Position numbers and translations under genes: made by a program
Notes under the pieces: model-generated
What the model was told of the DNA's origin: nothing
The model's input: the letters and a program-made list of their open reading frames with translations, nothing else
Database searches by the model: none
NCBI RefSeq assembly: GCF_003054705.1
Contig: NZ_QAYX01000017.1
Location: 186,001-250,000, forward strand
Length of the DNA stretch: 64,000 nt
From: Opitutus sp. ER46
Lineage (GTDB): Bacteria; Verrucomicrobiota; Verrucomicrobiia; Opitutales; Opitutaceae
Direction: 5' to 3'
Part shown: positions 24,064 through 33,025 of the stretch, piece after piece
Layout of the letters: the number at the start of each line of letters is the position of its first letter
Position numbering within the stretch: the first letter of the stretch is position 1

Positions 24064-25422
24064 CTAAACCTGGTAGGTCTGCAGCGGGACGGGATCGAGA
24101 ACCTTGGAGCCGGTTGCCTGCTGCGCGAGCTGCTCGGCGAACCAGGCGCGCGCGGGCGGATCGCCGTGGGTCAACACGATCGAGCGCGCCTTCGTCTGCA
24201 CCGCGAACTCGAGCAGCTCCTCACGGTCGGCGTGGCCGCTGAGCTCGAACCGATCGACGCGGGCCTTGACCTTCGCCTTCACGTGGGCGGCCTCGAAAAG
24301 GAAATCGTCACCCGGTTTGGACGCCAGCAGCTCGCCGCCGGGGGTGTCAGGGTCGCAGTAGCCGACGAAGCCGACGGTGTTGCGCGCGTGGCCGACCAGG
24401 CCCGAGGCGAGCGTGTAGCTGGGCGTGTTCGCCACCATCATGCCGGAGCTCACGACGTACACGGCGTTCTGCTTCGGATCCTCGCCGGCATTGAGCTTCC
24501 GCGGCAGCGGCTTCACCCGGAGGTCCTTCATCATGTTCCGGTTGAAGATCACGTGCTTCGTCTTCTTCGCGATGTCGTCGAAGTAGTCGGAGAGGTCGAC
24601 GCCGAGGCCCGAGGCGTAAATCGGGCAGTCGACGAGCCGGCCAAACTTCCGCGCGTCGTGGAGGATCGACATGATCTCTTGCATGCGCCCCAGCGCGAAC
24701 ACCGGCATCAGGAATGAGCCGCCGCGCTGGATCGTGTCGTTGATGGACGCGACGAGCCGGGCGACCTCGTGCACGCGCTCCTTGCCGAGCGGTCGCTCGG
24801 TCGTGCCGCGCGTCGTCTCCATGACGAGCGTGTCGAAGTGACCGGCGGGAAACTTCGCGGCGGGGATGGTGCGCTGGTTCTCGAAGAGCACGTCGCCGGT
24901 GAAGAAGATCGCGCGCCGCTTGTGGCGCAGTTCGACGCCGACCGCGCCCGCGACGTGGCCCGCCCCGTGGAAGATGATCTCGATCTCGTCCTTGGCGCCG
25001 CGGAAGTGTTTTGCCTGACCGAAGGGCAGGGGAGTGAACCGCTTGGCGCAGCGGTCGATCTCCTCGTGCGTGAAAAGCGGGTAGTCGGGAATGTTCTCCG
25101 CCTCGCGCTGGCGCATCATCACGTTGGCCGAGTTGTGGAGCATGCGCTCGAGCAGCAACCGGCTCGAACTGCTCATCAGGACCGGCGTGTTGGGGTGCTC
25201 GCGCATCACGACCGGCAGGCTGCCGATATGATCCAGGTGACAGTGCGTGATGATGATCAGGTCGAGCGTGACGCCGCGCAGCGCGCGCAGGTCCGGGGTC
25301 GCGGCGCGGCCGACCTTCTTCGGATGCAGGCCGCAATCGATCAGCAAATTGAGTTCGCCAAGCTGGATGAACAACGAGTTGGCACCGATGCCGCCGTCGC
25401 GGTTCAGGTCTGTGAGCTTCAT
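24064..25422 (-). CDS. Beta-CASP metallo-beta-lactamase RNase (CPSF-like)
   Basis: A 452-residue predicted RNA-processing exo/endonuclease. Motifs: IITHCHLDHIGSLPVV (HxHxDH), GAGHVAGAVGVEL (third zinc histidine), FTGDVLFENQRTI (bridging Asp), then beta-CASP motifs (MPVFALGRMQEIM, VVSSGMM, FELSGHADREELLEF and VLTHGDPPARAWFAEQL). The KH-less form resembles the widespread bacterial/archaeal YSH1-like family. The start at 25422 (MKLTDLNRDGGIGANS) fits the fold; an in-frame upstream start at 25455 adds only 11 residues. It lies downstream of apaG on the same strand with a ~130-bp gap. Confidence 0.92.
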   Translation of the reverse strand: MKLTDLNRDGGIGANSLFIQLGELNLLIDCGLHPKKVGRAATPDLRALRGVTLDLIIITHCHLDHIGSLPVVMREHPNTPVLMSSSSRLLLERMLHNSANVMMRQREAENIPDYPLFTHEEIDRCAKRFTPLPFGQAKHFRGAKDEIEIIFHGAGHVAGAVGVELRHKRRAIFFTGDVLFENQRTIPAAKFPAGHFDTLVMETTRGTTERPLGKERVHEVARLVASINDTIQRGGSFLMPVFALGRMQEIMSILHDARKFGRLVDCPIYASGLGVDLSDYFDDIAKKTKHVIFNRNMMKDLRVKPLPRKLNAGEDPKQNAVYVVSSGMMVANTPSYTLASGLVGHARNTVGFVGYCDPDTPGGELLASKPGDDFLFEAAHVKAKVKARVDRFELSGHADREELLEFAVQTKARSIVLTHGDPPARAWFAEQLAQQATGSKVLDPVPLQTYQV

Positions 25423-25549
25423 GAGCCTCGCAACTGAAACCAGAATCGCGGCCATAACCAGAACGAAGTTCCGGCGTGACGCGGGGCGAACGCGGCCACG
25501 GGCGGCGGGCGGAGCGCCAGACTGACGTCAGCGCGGTCGCGGCGCCGGC

Positions 25550-25933
25550 TCAGCTATGCGGAATCTCGAGCGCAAACGGCGCGAGCATGACGTGCACGCG
25601 CTCTCCGGTTTCGTCGACGCCGTGGAAGCTGCCGTGGGCCGTCGCGTCGACGCCCGTCACATGGTAGCTGTTGTAGGAGAACTGTTCGCCGGGCGCCAGG
25701 CGCGGCGTCTCGCCCACGATCCGGTCGCCCTCGACCACGAGCCGCGTGCCGTCGGCGTGGACGATCACCCACTTGCGTCCGAGCAGGGTGACCACCCGGT
25801 CGGAGCGGTTTTCGATCGTGATGAAGTAAACGAACGCGTGCGGTTTGTCCGGCGGGAGGCTCGCGCCACCATGGTGGTAGCAGAGCTTGTCGAGGCGGGC
25901 AGTGAGACCGGGAAGTTCGCGAGAGCAGGACAC
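25550..25933 (-). CDS. apaG: ApaG/DUF525-domain protein
   Basis: A 127-residue protein with the ApaG fibronectin-like fold: FVYFITIENRSDRVVTLLGRKWVIVHADG, then VEGDRIVGETPRLAPGEQFSYNSYH and GSFHGVDETGERV. Bacterial ApaG has no settled biochemical function; it is genetically tied to Ap4A and metal homeostasis, and the same fold occurs in F-box proteins. The start is GTG 25933. The upstream side holds a perfect hairpin and a heptamer repeat array. Confidence 0.9.
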   Translation of the reverse strand: MSCSRELPGLTARLDKLCYHHGGASLPPDKPHAFVYFITIENRSDRVVTLLGRKWVIVHADGTRLVVEGDRIVGETPRLAPGEQFSYNSYHVTGVDATAHGSFHGVDETGERVHVMLAPFALEIPHS

Positions 25934-25981
25934 GGGGAAGGGGAAAGGAGAGCCGGGTTTGGCGCATCAGCAAGCGCGGAC

Positions 25982-26010
25982 GCGCAGCGCCGCCGCCGGC
26001 GGCGCTGCGC
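25982..26010. repeat. Perfect 13-bp hairpin upstream of apaG
   Basis: GCGCAGCGCCGCC pairs perfectly with GGCGGCGCTGCGC across a 3-base loop. It abuts the heptamer array and has no T-run. Confidence 0.8.
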
Positions 26011-26011
26011 T

Positions 26012-26393
26012 GCCAGAGGCCAGAGGCCAGAGGCCAAAAGCCGGAAGCCAGAAGCCAGAAGCCGGAAGCCAGAAGCCGGAAGCCGGAAGTCAGAAGCCGG
26101 AGGCCAGAGGCCAGAGGCCAGAAGCCGGAAGTCAGAAGCCGGAGGCCAGAGGCCAGAAGCCGGAAGGCATAGGCCGGAAGCACTCGGAGGCCGGAAGTCG
26201 GACGGGAGGCCAAAGAACGGTTGCTAGGTCGCGCCGTAGCGTCTGGGGAAGCGTGAGCCTGCTCCGGGCATCAGATGCCAGACGTGCGATGAGGCCGCCT
26301 GTGGCGGTCCTCTGGCTTCCGGTCTCAGGCTTCCGACCTCCGACACCGGCTTGCGACCTCAGGCTTCAGGCCTCCGGCCTCCGGCTTCCGGCC
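26012..26393. repeat. Heptamer repeat array with an inverted partner
   Basis: From 26012 to about 26212 the sequence is a tandem 7-bp repeat of consensus GCCRGAR (GCCAGAG, GCCGGAA, GTCAGAA). About 100 bp later, 26309-26393 carries the same heptamers in reverse complement (CTCTGGC, TTCCGGC, CCTCCGG). The spacer between apaG and purH (518 bp) holds nothing else apart from the hairpin at 25982. Confidence 0.85.
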
Positions 26394-26451
26394 AGGCGGC
26401 TCGTTTACGGCTTGCTGGGGTGACTTGCGGACGCGGAGGATGCGCGGCGCC

Positions 26452-28005
26452 ATGGCCAAATTCGCTCTTCTCTCCGTCTCCGACAAACAGGGGCTGGTGC
26501 CGTTCGCCACCGCACTCGTCAAGCAGCACGGGTTCACGCTGCTTTCCACCGGCGGCACCGCCAAGCTCCTCGCGCAGGCCGGCCTCCCCGTCACCGAGGT
26601 CAGCCAGCACACCGGCTCGCCCGAGATCATGGAGGGCCGCGTGAAGACGCTGCATCCGAAGATCCACGGCGGGCTGCTTTGCCGGCGCGACAAGCCCGAG
26701 CACCTGGCCGAGGCGAAGCAGAACGGGATCGAGCTGATCGATCTGGTCGTGGTGAACCTCTATCCGTTCGAGCAGACCGTCGCCAAGCCGCACGTCGAAT
26801 TCGAGGAGGCGATCGAGAACATCGACATTGGCGGGCCCTCGATGCTGCGCAGCGCGGCCAAGAATCACGAGAGCGTGACCGTCGTGTGCGATCCGGCGGA
26901 CTACAATGACGTGCTCGCCGCCATGGCCGAGCCGGCAAAGCTCGGCGCCCTTCGCCGCAAGCTCGCGCTCAAGGTCTTTCAGCGCACCGCCAGTTACGAT
27001 GCCGCCATCGCGCGCTATCTCGAGGCGCAGACCGCCGAGCCCGACCTGGAGGCGCTCAGCGGCTTCCCCGCGACGCTGACCCTGAGTTGGAAGAAGGCGC
27101 AGGCGCTGCGCTACGGCGAGAACCCGCACCAAAAGGCCGCGCTTTACGGCACGTTCCACGAGCACTTCCAGCAACTCCAGGGCAAGGAGCTCTCGTATAA
27201 CAACATTCTGGATATCACGTCGGCGGCGTACCTGATCGGCGAGTTCGAGCGCCCGACCGTCGGCATCCTGAAGCACACGAATCCCTGCGGCATCGCGAGC
27301 GCCGACACGCTCATCGAGGCCTGGGAGAAGGCGTACGCGACCGACCGCCAGGCGCCCTTTGGCGGCATCATCATCGTCAATCAGACGCTCGACGCCGCCG
27401 TGGCCAAGGCGATCGCGGAGATCTTCACCGAGGTGATCATCGCGCCGCGCTTCAGCGAGGAGGCCCTGGCGATTCTTTCCAAAAAGAAGAACCTGCGGCT
27501 CATGATCGCGAAGAGCGGGCCCCAGGGCGCGACCGATGCGTTGCAGGAAGTGCGCTCTGTGATTGGCGGCGTGCTGGTGCAGGACCGCAACCGGACGCTC
27601 GGCGATGTCGCGAGCTTCAAGGTGGTGACGAAGCGTCAGCCCTCGGCTGAGGAGATGGCGGCGCTGCTGTTTGCCTGGAAGGTCTGCAAGCACGTCAAGT
27701 CGAACGCCATCGTGTACGCGCGCGGCGAGCAGACGCTCGGCGTGGGTGCGGGGCAGATGGCGCGGGTGGACAGCTCGCGCATCGCGGTGTGGAAAGCGGG
27801 CGAGGCGGGGCTCGACCTGAAGGGCTCGGTGGTCGCGAGCGAAGCGCTGTTCCCGTTTGCCGACGGCCTCATCGCCGCGGCCGATGCGGGTGCGACCGCA
27901 GTGATCCAGCCGGGCGGTTCGGTGCGCGACGCCGAAGTGATCGCCGCCGCCGACGCCCGCGGCATGGCGATGGTCTTCACGAGCATCCGGCACTTCCGGC
28001 ATTAA
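26452..28005 (+). CDS. purH: Bifunctional AICAR transformylase / IMP cyclohydrolase
   Basis: Carries out the last two steps of IMP synthesis. It is 517 residues. The cyclohydrolase domain begins [19 protein letters not shown] and has the [37 protein letters not shown] and VNLYPFE motifs. The transformylase domain has [52 protein letters not shown] and [10 protein letters not shown], ending [17 protein letters not shown] as usual. ATG 26452 matches the family start; GGAGG at about 26435-26439 could serve as its ribosome site with long spacing. Confidence 0.97.
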   Translation: MAKFALLSVSDKQGLVPFATALVKQHGFTLLSTGGTAKLLAQAGLPVTEVSQHTGSPEIMEGRVKTLHPKIHGGLLCRRDKPEHLAEAKQNGIELIDLVVVNLYPFEQTVAKPHVEFEEAIENIDIGGPSMLRSAAKNHESVTVVCDPADYNDVLAAMAEPAKLGALRRKLALKVFQRTASYDAAIARYLEAQTAEPDLEALSGFPATLTLSWKKAQALRYGENPHQKAALYGTFHEHFQQLQGKELSYNNILDITSAAYLIGEFERPTVGILKHTNPCGIASADTLIEAWEKAYATDRQAPFGGIIIVNQTLDAAVAKAIAEIFTEVIIAPRFSEEALAILSKKKNLRLMIAKSGPQGATDALQEVRSVIGGVLVQDRNRTLGDVASFKVVTKRQPSAEEMAALLFAWKVCKHVKSNAIVYARGEQTLGVGAGQMARVDSSRIAVWKAGEAGLDLKGSVVASEALFPFADGLIAAADAGATAVIQPGGSVRDAEVIAAADARGMAMVFTSIRHFRH

Positions 28006-28030
28006 TGCCGGGGTCGCGGCATATCGCCGC

Positions 28031-28096
28031 GACCTGACGATAGACGTCAGATGTCGGATGTCAGATCTCCGGACGTCAGACATCGGATGGCTGATG
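28031..28096. repeat. Short degenerate heptamer array after purH
   Basis: GTCAGAT/GTCGGAT units are followed by reverse-type units (CTCCGGA, CGTCAGA, CATCGGA). This is the same layout as the larger arrays, compressed into 65 bp. Confidence 0.6.
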
Positions 28097-28099
28097 TGG

Positions 28100-28127
28100 C
28101 CGGCCCCCCAACGGGGCCGGTCTTTTT
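28100..28127 (+). terminator. purH terminator
   Basis: CCGGCCCC pairs with GGGGCCGG (8 bp) across a 5-base loop and is followed by a T-run. Confidence 0.85.
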
Positions 28128-28872
28128 GCGGTGGATGGTCGCGGGTGGATGCGCCGCGGGCGCGTGGATTCGGCGGGGTGGGGCGCGCGATCGTCGAAAC
28201 GGGGCGCGGGCATTGGGGAATGGATGGTGCAGGAGAGCGCCCCCTGGGGCGCGGTGATGCAGAGCTGGGGGCGTGCGGAAACGCGAGGCGGGGCGCGGGG
28301 TTTTGCGATGGGTGGGCGCGGAGATATGCGGACCGGGTTGCGGAAATCTGGGAAAGAAAGGCGCGGTGATTCACAGCCGTGTGCGCGCGAAATGGGATGC
28401 CGTCTGAGAGGAATGCCACGCGAGCGGGGCAAAGGTGTTGTCAGCCGTCCTGCGGGTCGCCGCCCCGTTTTGCCGTTTCGGGGCGCGGAGAAGCGCCGGC
28501 GACGGGCGCGGGCGATTGAGGATCAACTCACGGTCGGATGTTCGAACGCGGGTGGGGACGGCGCTGAGATCTGCCCCGCGCGTGCGGCACCGCGCCCCCA
28601 AATCGCCTCAAAAGCGTCCCTGGGTCGCGCCCCGCGCCCGCGCGATCCGCCTTGGATCCGCCCCGAAAGCGCCCCGGATCCGCCCCCGAACCGCCCCCTA
28701 TAGCTCCCCGGGTCCGCCCCCGAAGTGCATGAGTTCGCCCTCCGCGCGCCCCGAGTTCGTCGGCGAAGTAGCCCCGCCGTCTGGCTTTGCGGCTCCCGGA
28801 GGCGCGAAAACCAACGATGCATAGGGTTCGATGGCTGCAATTATAACATCCCGTAAATCAGCAGCTTGCCGA
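28128..28872. other. Gene-free spacer with a G-rich and a C-rich arm
   Basis: No convincing gene is seen between purH and the lipoprotein at 29143. 28128-28350 is strongly G-rich on the plus strand (repeated GGGGCGCGGG). 28560-28760 is C-rich (CCCCGCGCCC, and GGATCCGCCCCGAA repeated). The two arms are partly complementary. Local palindromes occur, such as GCGCCCC-CT-GGGGCGC. The long open frames here look like composition artefacts. Confidence 0.5.
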
Positions 28873-28976
28873 ATAATGTCCAGATACTCGGGGATAATGT
28901 CCGGATACTCGCGAATAATGTCCGGATACTGCCGCGAAAACGTCCGGATCTTTTGTTTTCGCCGCCGGCGAAAACA
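28873..28976. repeat. 21-bp tandem repeat followed by a perfect palindrome
   Basis: The unit ATAATGTCCGGATACTCGCG(A/G) starts at 28873, 28894 and 28915, exactly 21 bp apart, with a fourth degenerate GTCCGGAT at 28942. It is followed by GTTTTCGCC-GCC-GGCGAAAAC. This AT-richer block interrupts very GC-rich spacer. Confidence 0.85.
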
Positions 28977-29142
28977 CAAGCAGCGGCGCGTGGGTTTTGA
29001 CGAATGTCGATGTAAGGACTCAGCGATTCTCTGCGCCGATCTCAGCGAAATCCGCGCGGAGATCTTCGGGCTCCCTGCCGCGGACTGAACGAGACCAACT
29101 CCGGCCTCGTCACGGAATTACGAGGGACCACAGTGGCCTTCG

Positions 29143-30141
29143 ATGCGAATGAAGAAACCTCTCGCCAGAATTCGATGGAGATTGGCCGCGGTTTTGACGT
29201 TCGCGTTGACGCTTGTCGGATGCGGGCGATCGCGAGCGCCACAGGCCGCCGCCGACCTGCTCCCAGTCGCGGCAATTTTTCAGGTGAGTGGCTGGGATGA
29301 AATTGGCGAGATGCGGACGCCGCGAGTGGTGGTTTACGGCGATGGCACGGTTCTTCGGCGGGAGAATGAGTACTATGCTTCCGGCAACAGTAGGGAGGTG
29401 TTCTGGAAAGCGAAGCTGACGCGTGAAGAAGTGACCGGTCTCGTGCAGCGGCAAACAAAGCTCTTGCGCGCCCCAGCGTGTTCGGGGCAGATGAACCTCG
29501 GTTCGCCGACTGAGGAACCGATCACTGTGATCTACAATGGAGTCGCGAGTGGCGGAAACGTGGTGCCTGCGTACGGCCTGAACATTGATGACGTCGAGTC
29601 CGCTACGCGTCCGCGTTCGTTGAATCGAAGCCCGGCCGCGCTCGTGGAGTATTATGTGTTTCTGGTGCACTTGGTGCATTCGACGCGCGACTGGGCCAAG
29701 TGGCAGCCCTCGACTTTCGCCGTCGGCCTGAGCCGCAATCTTCACGGGACGCCGCCCGTCCCGTGGCCCACTGATTGGCCGGCGTGGGATACCGAAAAAA
29801 ACCCGCCCCGAATCGGAGCGGAGATGGTAGTTCCGGTGAAATCGGTGGCGGAATTTGATGCGAAAGCATCGCCTGGCGTCTTCGCCCTGGGGGCCGACTC
29901 CTGGCGAGCTGAGTGTTATGTCCGATTGCCGGGGGCAGACCGGTGGCGACCGTTCGTCGTCTGGACAGATCCTGACCTCGAATCTGAGGGCCATTCCGCT
30001 CAGCGGCATCGATTCACCAGCCCTACGCTTCCGCCACCCCCCGCGCCGTCGCAAATCACGCTCGAGCCCGTCACGCCGCAGTCACCTCCGCAGGAGCCGT
30101 GGGTGTCAGTGAAGCGCCCGCTTTCTGAGCACACGCCTTGA
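29143..30141 (+). CDS. Lipoprotein of unknown function
   Basis: A 332-residue protein with basic start MRMKKPLARIRWR, a hydrophobic stretch and lipobox LVGC (Cys about residue 27). The mature protein contains aromatic-rich segments (STRDWAKWQPSTFAVGLSRN, VPWPTDWPAWDTEKNPPR) and ends in a Pro-rich tail. I recognise no family. It is flanked on both sides by spacers without genes. The start could also be ATG 29149. The function is unknown; location in a membrane leaflet is inferred from the lipobox. Confidence 0.75.
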   Translation: MRMKKPLARIRWRLAAVLTFALTLVGCGRSRAPQAAADLLPVAAIFQVSGWDEIGEMRTPRVVVYGDGTVLRRENEYYASGNSREVFWKAKLTREEVTGLVQRQTKLLRAPACSGQMNLGSPTEEPITVIYNGVASGGNVVPAYGLNIDDVESATRPRSLNRSPAALVEYYVFLVHLVHSTRDWAKWQPSTFAVGLSRNLHGTPPVPWPTDWPAWDTEKNPPRIGAEMVVPVKSVAEFDAKASPGVFALGADSWRAECYVRLPGADRWRPFVVWTDPDLESEGHSAQRHRFTSPTLPPPPAPSQITLEPVTPQSPPQEPWVSVKRPLSEHTP

Positions 30142-30733
30142 GTCCGTCGTGCGCCATGCCGCGCGGGGCCCTCCCGGGGTTCCCTGTTGCAGAAACGTAC
30201 GAGGCGCGCGTCTCACGGTCGGCACCGGCGCTGTTGGGCGAAGAACCGATCAGGGCCCACGGGGTCGTCGCTTTCCGCTTTCCTTTCGTAGGGAGCCGAT
30301 GCCGACGCATCACTGTCTTTTGTGGTGATCGCGCGAAGGAGCGCGCGTGAATCGCCGCGGCGACCGGCGTTCGGGCGGCGAGAAATGAGGCGACGTCGGC
30401 CGTTGCCGTGTCAGAGAGGTAAAAGGTAAGCGATGACGCCTTCGCCTGGGTTCCTCCTTCAGTTCATAGATCGGCTGCAAGGCCGGGTAGTCGCCGGAAA
30501 ACCTCGGTAAACCGGTAGCGCTGCTCCGGTGTGAGCCGGTCCACGCGGGTGTCCGTCTCTTTGGCCTTGTGCCAGCTGCGTGTACAGATTAGCGAAATTG
30601 ATTCTGATTCGATGCCGCTGGGATGCTCCGCACCTACGCCCCGCGAATCCGCGAACGAGACGCCGCAACGCTGGGATAGTCTATGCACCGCAGCGGATAG
30701 ATCGCTCCCCAATATGAACTCCGACGTGTCAAG
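30142..30733. other. Spacer without a supported gene; left edge of the AT-rich cassette
   Basis: It holds an inverted repeat CGCGCGAAGGAGCGCGCG near 30332 and, at 30416-30440, a repeat copy related to two further copies on the far side of the cassette. A minus-strand frame (stop at 30464) extends into the next gene but is not convincing. Confidence 0.45.
30416..30440 (+). repeat. Flanking repeat, left copy
   Basis: GAGGTAAAAGGTAAGCGATG is followed by ACGCC. It matches, with a one-base gap and small changes, the reverse complement of 33003-33025 and the direct sequence at 33184-33209. Confidence 0.6.
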
Positions 30734-32275
30734 ATGAGGACTGTATACCGCACTTGTTTCACGATTAATGGTGGTCCCGAGCAGAAAGACATTGACCCAC
30801 TTGTCGCCCGGAAGTGCTGGACTTGGGTAGCGGAGAAGTCCGGGGCGCATGATTTGAAGACGTTGGGTGCAGAAGCGCGGCAGGTGGCCGTCCTTGGCCC
30901 AATGATGACGGTAGAATCGGCCAAGGTCGAACTCGACGGGCAAAGTGGTTGGGGGCTCCGATTCCGACATGCTGACGCAGTCGACCCAGCCGTTCAATGG
31001 ACTACCGATTTGACGCTTCTGCGCGGCGACCCTGGCAATACTCTATTTTCTTGTTCCCTTGGTCTCGGCCGAGTGGATGGGGCATATGCTCCGACCGGAC
31101 GCTTTCCAAGTCGTCCACGGATTGTATTGGAGATTGTGAATGGTTTCAAATGCTTCGCGCCGTTCCGGCTATTTTCCCGGCCGTTGCCGGTACGCAAGCA
31201 GGATGTACCGGATTTCACGCGTATGCTGATTGAGCCGAAGCGCCGACACCCGCTCGTCGTCGTTTCCTGCGATTCCACTAACAAGTTCCTGATCCATCCA
31301 GGCCACCTAGCGAGCCACCTCGCAGGCCTTGCATATGTCTTGGCTCCTGTCTCCGCCGAGGTAGTAAGGGATATGTGTGGACACCTACCTTCTGGGCTCG
31401 AGGTATTTGACGGTGCGCTTCGGCTATATTGGCCAGGCTACACGCCACACGATCAGAAATATCGGCATCCACTGTGGACCCCTAGGCGCGTGTTTGCGAT
31501 TCAGCAGTGCGGGGAAGCTGAGATAGCAAAAAGACTGTTGGCGCAGGTGTCGGCTGTCGCCGCAAGTAGCCTGCACCAAGATTTTCTCACTTGGGAACGT
31601 TTGGTAGAGATGGGCAGGCGGAAGGCCATTCAGGAAGCTCAAGGTGCAAAGGACAAGTCGGAGCTTGTCCAGCTATACGAAGAGGAAAACGGAGACCTCA
31701 GGGCGCGACTTACAGCAACCGAGCGCGAGTTGGCAGACAAAGCGGCTGCCGTTCATGGATTGACTTTGCAGTTGGCGGCACTCAAGGCCGCGCGGACAAG
31801 ACAGGAAATCGAAACCGCTGAGATATCCCAGCTCGAGAGCGTTGCCGATGCAGTGGACATGGCAATTGAGCACTTCGCCGAACAGTTGGTGTATTGCCCG
31901 AATAGTAAATCAGACGGTGATCGCAGCTTATTCCAGCCGGCACGGGAAGTGTTTCAAGCGATCGAGTGGTTGGCGACCGTCTACCATCGAGCCAAGTCTG
32001 GCGCTCAGGGTTGCGTGGACTTTGATCAAAGTATTGCAGGAACAATCGCAGGGTGGCATTACTCCGGCCACCAAAAGGATTCCACCGTAAAGGCGAACCT
32101 CGAATGGTATCGCTGCACTTGGAATGGTGAAACGATGATGCTTCTCGAGCATCTAAAGTGCGGGAGTTCTAAGCGACCCGAAGAGACAATTCGGATTGCT
32201 TTCGCTTGGCATGCGTCATCAAGCCGCGTAATTATCGGCTATATTGGTCAGCACCAGAAGAATACCCTTACGTAG
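30734..32275 (+). CDS. Unknown three-part protein with central coiled coil (candidate defence or stress gene)
   Basis: A 513-residue cytoplasmic protein in sequence visibly less GC-rich than its surroundings. Residues 1-290 look like a mixed fold with the stretch RRHPLVVVSCDSTNKFLIHPGHLASHLAGLAYVL...GALRLYWPGYTPHDQKYRHPLW. Residues about 300-370 form a coiled coil (EENGDLRARLTATERELADKAAAVHGLTLQL). Residues about 400-513 include GWHYSGHQKDSTVKANLEWYRC and end IRIAFAWHASSSRVIIGYIGQHQKNT, which in length and strand order is reminiscent of a RelE-like toxin fold; this is weak. I recall similar patterns only in uncharacterised bacterial proteins. The next gene starts 12 bp downstream. Confidence 0.75.
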   Translation: MRTVYRTCFTINGGPEQKDIDPLVARKCWTWVAEKSGAHDLKTLGAEARQVAVLGPMMTVESAKVELDGQSGWGLRFRHADAVDPAVQWTTDLTLLRGDPGNTLFSCSLGLGRVDGAYAPTGRFPSRPRIVLEIVNGFKCFAPFRLFSRPLPVRKQDVPDFTRMLIEPKRRHPLVVVSCDSTNKFLIHPGHLASHLAGLAYVLAPVSAEVVRDMCGHLPSGLEVFDGALRLYWPGYTPHDQKYRHPLWTPRRVFAIQQCGEAEIAKRLLAQVSAVAASSLHQDFLTWERLVEMGRRKAIQEAQGAKDKSELVQLYEEENGDLRARLTATERELADKAAAVHGLTLQLAALKAARTRQEIETAEISQLESVADAVDMAIEHFAEQLVYCPNSKSDGDRSLFQPAREVFQAIEWLATVYHRAKSGAQGCVDFDQSIAGTIAGWHYSGHQKDSTVKANLEWYRCTWNGETMMLLEHLKCGSSKRPEETIRIAFAWHASSSRVIIGYIGQHQKNTLT

Positions 32276-32287
32276 TTGGAATATGGT

Positions 32288-32884
32288 ATGTCGATAACTA
32301 ACTCGAAGCAGTTGGCCAGTGCGGTTTCGGAGGCCAGTCGTTTGATACAGGAGATTCAGGACTATTGTGGTCGAGGACTATGCCCTGAATCGCGAATTCG
32401 ATTTCCCCGGGGATTCATCAGGACTGCGGCGGCCCAAAGGGAACGCATGCCATTCATCGTGGATTCGACCCTTAAGGATAATATTGCATACACTCTGATC
32501 TTGGCAGACGTGCTTCACTGGAACTTGGTTAGGACCGACGTGAAAGGCACGGCGGAGCAAATGCTAACTAAAGCACATATGTTTTTGCTTGGGACGATCG
32601 TCGAGAGCCTTACGAAAGAGTTTATCAAGGGACGGGAGGCGGGAGCCTGTTATAAGAAGCGGCTCGAAGCCCTTGAGGCGATGGGGGTCATAGATGCTAC
32701 TTTGCGCTCTGAGCTGGAATGGTTGTGGGCTATGCGTAACAGAATGCATCTGTTTCTTATATCCGAGGCGGAATACAACCTTTCGCTCTACTCGACGTTT
32801 ACGCACAACCGAGCGGTAAAGGCGTTTCGGGCCTTGTTGGCCGCCTTGTCTGCGGCGACGACGACGGATGTCGCGATGACGTGA
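32288..32884 (+). CDS. HEPN-like helical protein, partner of the coiled-coil gene
   Basis: A 198-residue helical protein starting at ATG 32288 (MSITNSKQLASAVSEAS), 12 bp after the previous stop; an in-frame ATG at 32276 is also possible. Near residue 150 it reads LEWLWAMRNRMHLFLISEAEY. The RN-x-x-H arrangement at the start of a long helix resembles the catalytic or RNA-binding motif of HEPN domains (usually R-x4-6-H), which are common in toxin-antitoxin and phage-defence systems. Codon use is AT-richer than the genome norm, as in its partner. The two genes are probably one transcription unit of acquired origin. The function is not established. Confidence 0.7.
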   Translation: MSITNSKQLASAVSEASRLIQEIQDYCGRGLCPESRIRFPRGFIRTAAAQRERMPFIVDSTLKDNIAYTLILADVLHWNLVRTDVKGTAEQMLTKAHMFLLGTIVESLTKEFIKGREAGACYKKRLEALEAMGVIDATLRSELEWLWAMRNRMHLFLISEAEYNLSLYSTFTHNRAVKAFRALLAALSAATTTDVAMT

Positions 32885-33002
32885 TGCACTGCGGGTAGCC
32901 TGGCCCTTTGACGCCGGAGGGCGTGGCCTTCACGGGAATACGAAGGCGCTGGGGCGGATGGACGTGTCTGCCTGCGCGATAAGGATGGGAGCCGATTCGA
33001 TA

Positions 33003-33025
33003 GGGTCATCCTTACCTTTTACCTC
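33003..33025 (-). repeat. Flanking repeat, inverted right copy
   Basis: Read on the minus strand it is GAGGTAAAAGGTAAGGATGA followed by CCC, nearly identical to the copy at 30416 and in inverted orientation to it. Confidence 0.6.

Noticed and set aside
26359-28419. 686-codon minus-strand frame across purH
   Set aside because: It is antisense to a fully conserved purH and Arg/His/Leu-rich without any family pattern.
28131-28703. Possible genes in the purH-lipoprotein spacer
   Set aside because: Frames are Gly/Arg/Trp or Pro/Arg-rich, overlap on several frames and strands, and follow the G-rich/C-rich composition of the spacer.
30464-30997. 177-codon minus-strand frame overlapping the start of the cassette
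   Set aside because: Half of it is antisense to the 30734 gene, which is longer and more protein-like. The tail (RLTPEQRYRFTEVFRRLPGLAADL) looks plausible, so a small remnant cannot be fully excluded.
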